From: Acidobacteriota bacterium
Lineage (GTDB): Bacteria > Acidobacteriota > UBA6911 > RPQK01 > JAJDTT01
DNA length: 40,345 nt
Direction: 5' to 3'
Assembly (NCBI GenBank): GCA_022827025.1
Contig: JAJDTT010000164.1
Coordinates: 1 to 40,345 of the forward strand
Position numbers and translations under genes: made by a program. The notes under the pieces were generated by a model. The model did not search any database, was not told the DNA's origin, and saw nothing but the letters and a program-made list of their open reading frames with translations. This document shows positions 35,462 through 40,345 of the stretch, in pieces (position 1 is the first letter of the stretch; the number at the start of each line of letters is the position of its first letter).

Positions 35462-36256
35462 ATGAAACTGTCAGCAGCCGTTTTCGCGCCAGTTACGCTG
35501 GGATTGTTCGCCTTCTCGATGGGCGGCACCAAAGAGGAGATCATTCGCCTGCAGAGCGACGTTCTCCAACTCTCGAACCAGATCCGACTGCTCCAGAAGA
35601 GCACCGACGAGACCGGATCGGTGTTCCAGTCCCTGCTGGAACAGTTGAATGACCAGGTGGCACAGATGAATCTGGTCTCGGATGAGTTGCACCGGACCAT
35701 TCAGGATCAGAAGACGGATGTCTTCAACCTGGTCACTTCGATCCGATCCGAAGTCCAGAATCTGAGCTTGAAGCTGGACGACACCAACAACCGGCTGGCG
35801 TCCCTGCAGAAACAGCAGGAAGAGCAGCAACTCAGAATGCAGTCCCTGAGAACGGCGCCGGCGAGCGCCGAGGGCACGATCCAGCCGGATCAAGCCTACG
35901 CTGCCGCCTACAACGACTTCATTATCGGAAACTATGACTTGGCCATGGCCGGGTTTCAGGACCTGTTGGACAGCCATCCGGACAGCGAGTACAGCGACAA
36001 CGCCCTCTTCTACAGCGGCGTCTGTTCCCAGCAGCAGCAACGCTTCGAGCAGGCCATCCAGGCCTTCGACCAGGTCATCAATCTGTATCCCAAGGGTGAC
36101 AAGACGGCGGCCGCCTATTTCAAGAAGGCCCAGGTCTACCAGCACCTGCAGAAAAATACGGATGCCATCGACACCTTGAAGGAACTGATCGAAATCTATC
36201 CCGATTCTCAGGAAGCGGTCCAAGCGCAACAGGAGCTGGATCGGATGGGGGTTTAG
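35462..36256 (+). CDS. cpoB: Tol-Pal system-associated protein CpoB/YbgF
   Basis: CpoB connects peptidoglycan synthesis with outer-membrane constriction. The 264-aa product has an N-terminal signal sequence (about 1-20), a long Gln-rich coiled coil (about 23-120), and C-terminal TPR repeats (YNDFIIGNYDLAMAGFQDLL, then ALFYSGVCSQQQQRFEQAIQ and AAYFKKAQVYQHLQKNTDAI). GGGAG lies about 6 nt upstream of the ATG at 35462. It is the last gene of the operon; ssb converges 51 nt away with no clear terminator between them. Confidence 0.92.
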   Translation: MKLSAAVFAPVTLGLFAFSMGGTKEEIIRLQSDVLQLSNQIRLLQKSTDETGSVFQSLLEQLNDQVAQMNLVSDELHRTIQDQKTDVFNLVTSIRSEVQNLSLKLDDTNNRLASLQKQQEEQQLRMQSLRTAPASAEGTIQPDQAYAAAYNDFIIGNYDLAMAGFQDLLDSHPDSEYSDNALFYSGVCSQQQQRFEQAIQAFDQVINLYPKGDKTAAAYFKKAQVYQHLQKNTDAIDTLKELIEIYPDSQEAVQAQQELDRMGV

Positions 36257-36307
36257 TTCGTACCCGACAACCGGCGTCCCAATAGCCGATGACCCCTGGT
36301 TGAGGCA

Positions 36308-36742
36308 TCAGAAAGGAATGTCGTCGTCGGTGATCTCCACTTCCTGGGAGGGTTGAGACGGAGTTGAACTGCGACGAGCAGGCCGGTCGGCTGGAGGGCC
36401 TCCTCCCATCCGGTCTGTCCGCGAATCCAGCATCTTCATGCCCAATGCTACGATTTCAGTAGTGCGCCTTCGGTTCCCGTCTCGATCGTCCCATTCCCGG
36501 GTCTGGATTCGTCCCTCGATCATGACGAGACTTCCCTTACGCAGATATTTCTCGCAGATCTCCGCCAGCCTTCTCCAAACGACGATCCTGTGCCACTCGG
36601 TCCGCTCCTGCCGTTCCCCACTCTGATCGGTCCAGACTTCGTTGGTCGCCACGGAGAAATCCGCCACCGCAGTGCCTGACGTCGTGTATCGAACTTCAGG
36701 ATCGCGCCCCAGTCTTCCGATCAAGATTGCCTTGTTGAACAT
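36308..36742 (-). CDS. ssb: Single-stranded DNA-binding protein
   Basis: SSB coats single-stranded DNA in replication and repair. The 144-aa protein starts [20 protein letters not shown], has the OB-fold core ([41 protein letters not shown]) and ends in the acidic partner-binding tip DDDIPF. I chose the ATG at 36742 because AAGGAGG is 6 nt upstream; TTG and GTG codons directly before it are in frame but too close. It is downstream of the protease gene on the same strand and has its own -10 candidate. Confidence 0.96.
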   Translation of the reverse strand: MFNKAILIGRLGRDPEVRYTTSGTAVADFSVATNEVWTDQSGERQERTEWHRIVVWRRLAEICEKYLRKGSLVMIEGRIQTREWDDRDGNRRRTTEIVALGMKMLDSRTDRMGGGPPADRPARRSSTPSQPSQEVEITDDDIPF

Positions 36743-36772
36743 CACCAACCTCCTTCGTCAATCGTCCTTCTC

Positions 36773-36778
36773 ACTATA
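36773..36778 (-). promoter_or_regulatory. Possible -10 box for ssb, after a T-run
   Basis: TATAGT on minus lies 30 nt before the ssb ATG. About 15 nt further up is a run of seven T (minus strand, complement of 36792-36798) after a weak stem, which may end transcription of the protease gene. No good -35 is seen. Confidence 0.35.
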
Positions 36779-36874
36779 ACGCCCGACCCCGAAAAAAACG
36801 CATATCGGATTGGAATCGCGCTGGCCCCTCGACCATGGACCGGCTTGGCAGGATTCGGCGGACGGCGAGTCCCT

Positions 36875-38032
36875 TCAGATGCGGCGTGCCCCGGACCGTT
36901 CGTATCCGACGAGTTCGATGGCGGTCTCGATTCGCCGGTCCCCTCGATAGAAGCTCACGCCGATCCGGTCGCCGGGCCGCTTGTCGGCCAGCAAACGGAC
37001 CAGGTCGTCGTGGCTCCCAATGGGCCGGCCGTCCAGGGAGACCAGAATGTCACCCCCGATAATGAGAAAGAAGTTGCCGAGCAGGACCCTCCGGCGGCCA
37101 CCCCTCAGTCCGGCCTGATCCGAAGAACTCCCCTCCTCCACCCGTTCGATCAGAAGTCCTTCCTGAACCGGCAGATTCAGCGCGGACGCCAATCGCGGCG
37201 TCAGCGCCCGTCCCTGGACTCCGAACCAGGGACGGCGGACGTATCCGAACGAGACCAGATCGGGAACGATGCGCCGCAACATGTTCACCGGGACGGCGAA
37301 ACCGATCCCGGCGCTCTCGCCGGACCTGGAGTAGATGGCGGTGTTGATTCCGATGAGCTCCCCTTGCGTGTTCAACGGCGGCCCCCCGCTGTTTCCGGGA
37401 TTGATGGCGGCGTCGCTCTGGATGACGTTCTCGATGACTCCCGAGTCGGTTCTCAGGCTCCGGCCCAGAGAAGAGATGATTCCCGTGGTCAGCGTGTGCT
37501 CGAATCCGAAGGGATTGCCGATGGCCAGAACCTTCTGCCCGACTTTCAGGTTGTCGCTGCTGCCCAGCTTGATGGGATGAAGTTTTTCGGCCGGACAATC
37601 GATCTCCAGGATCACCAGATCGTTGAATCGATCGGTCCCCAGAACCTTGGCCTCGTAGCTGCTCTTGTCGTAGAGCGTGACCTCGATCCGGCTGGCCTCC
37701 TGAACGACATGGAAATTGGTCACGATCCGGCCCTTGCGGTCGATGACGACACCGCTGCCGACGCCCCGCCTGGGGATGACGTCGAACCAGAAATTCCGCT
37801 CCAGCGTGGTGCTGGTCACGTTGACCACGCCCGGTCCCAACTCGTCATAGATGCGGATGTTGATGTCTTCGTCCCGGGTTCGGGCGGTGTCGAAGGTCCG
37901 GGTCTGCGACGGCGTTTTGGCGAGCCCGGCATGGGCCGGCTCGGGAACCGGCCATCGTGTCAGGAAGACCACCAGGGCGGTGGAAAGCAGACTGCTGGTC
38001 AGGACCAGCTTCCAGAAATCCGTCCTCTTCAT
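36875..38032 (-). CDS. Periplasmic HtrA/Deg-type serine protease with one PDZ domain
   Basis: A 385-aa S1C protease, likely for protein quality control in the envelope. It has an N-terminal hydrophobic segment (about 8-24) and then a trypsin-like domain with His108 in VTNFHVV, Asp138 in FNDLVIL and Ser215 in NPGNSGGP, so the triad is complete. One PDZ domain follows (about 280-380, LLIERVEEGSSSDQAGLRGG). A single PDZ fits DegS-like or general HtrA proteins better than DegP. A TATAAT ends 6 nt before the ATG, with no Shine-Dalgarno sequence. It follows the MFS gene by 12 nt. Confidence 0.94.
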   Translation of the reverse strand: MKRTDFWKLVLTSSLLSTALVVFLTRWPVPEPAHAGLAKTPSQTRTFDTARTRDEDINIRIYDELGPGVVNVTSTTLERNFWFDVIPRRGVGSGVVIDRKGRIVTNFHVVQEASRIEVTLYDKSSYEAKVLGTDRFNDLVILEIDCPAEKLHPIKLGSSDNLKVGQKVLAIGNPFGFEHTLTTGIISSLGRSLRTDSGVIENVIQSDAAINPGNSGGPPLNTQGELIGINTAIYSRSGESAGIGFAVPVNMLRRIVPDLVSFGYVRRPWFGVQGRALTPRLASALNLPVQEGLLIERVEEGSSSDQAGLRGGRRRVLLGNFFLIIGGDILVSLDGRPIGSHDDLVRLLADKRPGDRIGVSFYRGDRRIETAIELVGYERSGARRI

Positions 38033-38033
38033 G

Positions 38034-38053
38034 GCCCGATTATACTATCGGGC
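38034..38053. promoter_or_regulatory. Inverted repeat containing the -10 box of the protease gene
   Basis: GCCCGAT (38034-38040) and ATCGGGC (38047-38053) form a perfect 7-bp dyad around TATACT. On minus the dyad contains TATAAT (38039-38044), ending 6 nt before the protease ATG, and also the MFS stop codon. It looks like a promoter within an operator; no good -35 is visible. It could also be a hairpin ending the MFS message. Confidence 0.5.
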
Positions 38054-39220
38054 AGATCCTCGAGGCTCCCGGACGCTCAGGAAGAAGAGGATGCCGGCAG
38101 CCGCCGAGAGCAGCCCCACCAGGAAAACGACGGCCCCATAGCCGGACCAGGAATAGCACCAGCCCGAGACCAGGACCACCATCGCGATTCCCAGTTGCGA
38201 AAAGCAGTTTCGAAGGGCCAGGTATGAACCGCGGGCATCGATCCCCACCAGTTGCGTCTGCAGGGTCTGCAGAGCGGTCTGGCGGAAACTGACGCACAGG
38301 CTCACGGCGAAGAAGAGGCCGATGAGCCCCGCTCCCCAGGGAATCGACATCAGGCCCGAAATGGTGAGGATGAAGGCCAGGTTGGCCCACAGGAACACCT
38401 TTCGCTTGGTCCAGCGATCCACCACCCAACCCGAGATCAGGCTGCCCGTGACCGCGGCAACCCCCGCCACCACAAACAACCAGGAGATCTGGATCGGAGT
38501 CACGCCGAAGCGGTCGATGAGGTAGCCGGAGAGGTACACCATCAATGCCATGGTGCCGCCGGCGACGGCGAACGAGACCAGCAGGGCGTTTCTCAGGGGA
38601 CGAACGGTAAGAAATCGGCGGTAGGCCAGCTGAATCCTTCCACCCGCCCGGGCACCGGAGCGGACGTCGGCCAGCGGCCCCCAGAGGGAGGCCAGGACCA
38701 CGGTGGCCAGGAGGCACGAAGCCAGGAACACACTCCTCCACTGCCACCGATCGGCGATCCAGGTTCCGGCCGGAACTCCCACGATCAAGGCAACGAAATA
38801 GGCGCTCAGGACGATCCCCATGACCCTGCCCCGGCGACGGTAGGGAAAGATGTCGCCCACCAGGCCGGCCGTGCAGGTCGAGATGAGTCCGGATGCCGCA
38901 CCGGTCCCGGCCCGCAGCCAGAGGAGCTGCAGAAATCCCTGGGTGAAGTGGGTGGCCAGAGACAAAAGAGCGAAGACCGCCAGACCCGCCCGGAGAAACG
39001 GAAGCCGTCCCCAGCGATCGGTCAGAGGACCCACCACCAGGTTGAATCCTCCCGCCGCCAGGGCGTAGGCACTGAAGAGCCGTCCCATCCCCTCCACCGA
39101 AGTCCCATAGTCCGCTTCCAGGCGTCCCAAAAGGGGGATCAGCATCTGGGCGTCGACCGCGGCCAGCAACAGCGCTCCGAACAGGGCGGCAATGGTCCAG
39201 CGTTCACGAAACCGGCTCAT
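38045..39220 (-). CDS. MFS transporter (DHA1-like)
   Basis: A 391-aa membrane protein with about 12 hydrophobic helices. The motif A sequence GPLTDRWGR lies between helices 2 and 3 (about 64-72), and a similar SGWVVDRWTKRK lies between helices 8 and 9, as in major facilitator drug/H+ or sugar exporters. TM1 has Asp23 (AAVDAQML). The substrate cannot be told. The ATG overlaps the tsaB stop (ATGA), so the two are translationally coupled, an unusual partner for a tRNA modification gene. Confidence 0.9.
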   Translation of the reverse strand: MSRFRERWTIAALFGALLLAAVDAQMLIPLLGRLEADYGTSVEGMGRLFSAYALAAGGFNLVVGPLTDRWGRLPFLRAGLAVFALLSLATHFTQGFLQLLWLRAGTGAASGLISTCTAGLVGDIFPYRRRGRVMGIVLSAYFVALIVGVPAGTWIADRWQWRSVFLASCLLATVVLASLWGPLADVRSGARAGGRIQLAYRRFLTVRPLRNALLVSFAVAGGTMALMVYLSGYLIDRFGVTPIQISWLFVVAGVAAVTGSLISGWVVDRWTKRKVFLWANLAFILTISGLMSIPWGAGLIGLFFAVSLCVSFRQTALQTLQTQLVGIDARGSYLALRNCFSQLGIAMVVLVSGWCYSWSGYGAVVFLVGLLSAAAGILFFLSVREPRGSAR

Positions 39221-39921
39221 GGATGGCGCAAGTGTCGGGCGCCGGAAGGGATCCTGGCGTCAGAAGGGCGCAGATAGTTCGCTTTCAACTGCCGTTCTCC
39301 ACCGGTCTCACCCGTCATGTGCCTCCGGTGGGCCAGAAGGCAGAGCTCCGGCAGGATGCAGTTGTCCGAACTGGCGACTCGCGACCCGGGGTGAAGGGCC
39401 TGGATCGTGGTGCGGTACTGCTGTGCGCCGTCGCCGACGAAGAGATGGTCTCCAGGGGGGACTCGCCTCAAGAACTCCGCCGGGGGCGCCACCTGTTCCT
39501 GGACCTCGAGATCGACGCCCACGTCCGTGTCGGGGTCGATACGATAGCAGGCTCCATAGATCTGCTGCCTTCGAGCGTCGATCATGGGAACGATCCGGCT
39601 CCGGGCCCAGCGGAACCGGAAAGCGAGAGCTTCCAGGGTGGACAGCCCCACGGCAGGCCGGCCCAGGCTCTGGGCAAAGGCCTTGACCGTGGCCAGGCCG
39701 ATCCGGAGTCCGGTGAATGAGCCCGGACCCGACGCCACGGCAAAACACCCCACCTGGGTGCGTTTCAATCGGAGACCCTCCAGCAGAAACTCCACGCACG
39801 AGAGCACTTCTTCCGAATACCGAAGCGGCGCCTTCAACATGACCTGACCGATCACTTCGGCGTTGCGGCTCAAGGCGATCCCGCCGCAGTTGGTGGCCGT
39901 ATCGAGGGCCAGGATGTACAT
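39217..39921 (-). CDS. tsaB: tRNA threonylcarbamoyladenosine biosynthesis protein TsaB
   Basis: TsaB works with TsaD and TsaE to make t6A37 in tRNAs that read ANN codons. The 234-aa protein starts MYILALDTATNCGGIAL and has the signature VASGPGSFTGLRIGLATVKA typical of the ASKHA-fold TsaB. I chose the ATG at 39921 because GGGAG is about 8 nt upstream; a GTG at 39930 overlaps that site. tsaD and tsaE are not in the window. The stop overlaps the start of the MFS gene. Confidence 0.94.
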   Translation of the reverse strand: MYILALDTATNCGGIALSRNAEVIGQVMLKAPLRYSEEVLSCVEFLLEGLRLKRTQVGCFAVASGPGSFTGLRIGLATVKAFAQSLGRPAVGLSTLEALAFRFRWARSRIVPMIDARRQQIYGACYRIDPDTDVGVDLEVQEQVAPPAEFLRRVPPGDHLFVGDGAQQYRTTIQALHPGSRVASSDNCILPELCLLAHRRHMTGETGGERQLKANYLRPSDARIPSGARHLRHP

Positions 39922-40019
39922 GGTGGACACTCCCGAAAACAGGGCTTCCGGAACGGTCTCCCAAGTCCCGGAGATCTCGAAAATCCCGGAGTTTATTTCA
40001 CACGTTGCTGCTAAAGTAA

Positions 40020-40345
40020 ATGATCGTGGAACGTCTCACCCCGATGATGAAACAGTACCATGAGATCAAGCTCCGGCACCCGGGGATCCTGCTTTTTTTC
40101 CGCCTGGGCGATTTCTACGAGATGTTCTACGAGGATGCCGTCGTCGCCAGCCGCGACCTGGAGATCACCCTCACATCCCGGAACAGCAACGCCAAGGGCC
40201 AGCCAATTCCCATGTGCGGCGTGCCCCACCATGCCATCGATACCTACCTGGGAAAGCTGATCCGAAAGGGGCACAAGGTCGCCTTGTGCGAACAGGTCGA
40301 GAATCCCCGCCGGGTCAAGGGACTCGTCCGGCGCGAGGTGGTCCG
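40020..40345 (+). CDS. mutS: DNA mismatch repair protein MutS, N-terminal part
   Basis: The first 108 codons of mutS; the rest lies beyond the window. The mismatch-recognition domain is clear: [20 protein letters not shown] followed by [15 protein letters not shown], with the mismatch-contacting Phe-x-Glu as F-Y-E in GDFYEMF, then PMCGVPHHA and [10 protein letters not shown]. The ATG at 40020 has no Shine-Dalgarno sequence. It diverges from tsaB across 98 nt. Confidence 0.95.
   Translation, partial: MIVERLTPMMKQYHEIKLRHPGILLFFRLGDFYEMFYEDAVVASRDLEITLTSRNSNAKGQPIPMCGVPHHAIDTYLGKLIRKGHKVALCEQVENPRRVKGLVRREVV

Noticed and set aside
40012-40017. TAAAGT as -10 of mutS
   Set aside because: It ends 2 nt before the ATG, so transcription would start inside the coding region.

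Overview
The window is a GC-rich stretch of a bacterial chromosome packed with housekeeping genes. A complete Tol-Pal envelope operon points to a Gram-negative, diderm cell. The best guess at lineage is Acidobacteriota: a DUF151 bifunctional-nuclease gene sits next to miaB, Pal carries an extra Ig-like domain, and a full GlnD/PII/GlnE/GS cascade is clustered. This is inferred from gene content and remembered family resemblance, not from a search. I see no prophage, insertion sequence, integron, CRISPR array, tRNA or clear sign of horizontal transfer.

Layout. (1) 1-754: the 3' end of a 23S rRNA gene, a complete 5S rRNA gene and a strong terminator that works in both directions. (2) 815-12063, minus strand: guaA, dnaE, accA, hisS, aspS, mutL, covering GMP synthesis, replication, lipid precursor supply, two tRNA synthetases and mismatch repair. 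(3) 12231-14436, plus strand: uppP, a secreted protein of unknown function whose signal peptide is encoded inside the uppP 3' end, and an exported metallo-beta-lactamase-fold protein. (4) ilvN alone on the minus strand, then glnD-glnB on the plus strand. (5) 17985-30889, minus strand: recN, miaB, bifunctional nuclease, GmhA-like SIS protein, glnA, glnE and pyruvate carboxylase. (6) 31060-36256, plus strand: tolQ-tolR-tolA/tonB-tolB-pal-cpoB. (7) 36308-39921, minus strand: tsaB, an MFS transporter, an HtrA-type protease and ssb. (8) The 5' end of mutS, cut by the window edge.

How the genes work together. The clearest system is nitrogen control. GlnD would uridylylate PII at Tyr51, PII and GlnE would control adenylylation of glutamine synthetase at about Tyr399, and pyruvate carboxylase, which replenishes the 2-oxoglutarate carbon skeleton, is joined to glnE by a TAATG stop/start overlap. 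A 38-nt hairpin lies between glnA and glnE and may set their relative expression. The Tol-Pal genes form one operon for outer-membrane constriction at division. mutS and mutL, about 37 kb apart, supply mismatch repair.

Nothing here is convincingly a new defence or mobile system. The most interesting signals are regulatory. Several genes without a Shine-Dalgarno sequence (mutL, hisS, ilvN, and the protease at 38032) have a TATAAT-like hexamer ending only 6-11 nt before the start codon, which suggests leaderless transcripts. There are also strong hairpins at glnA/glnE, upstream of the SIS gene and between tolQ and tolR, and a gene overlap in which a secretion signal is read from a membrane-protein frame.
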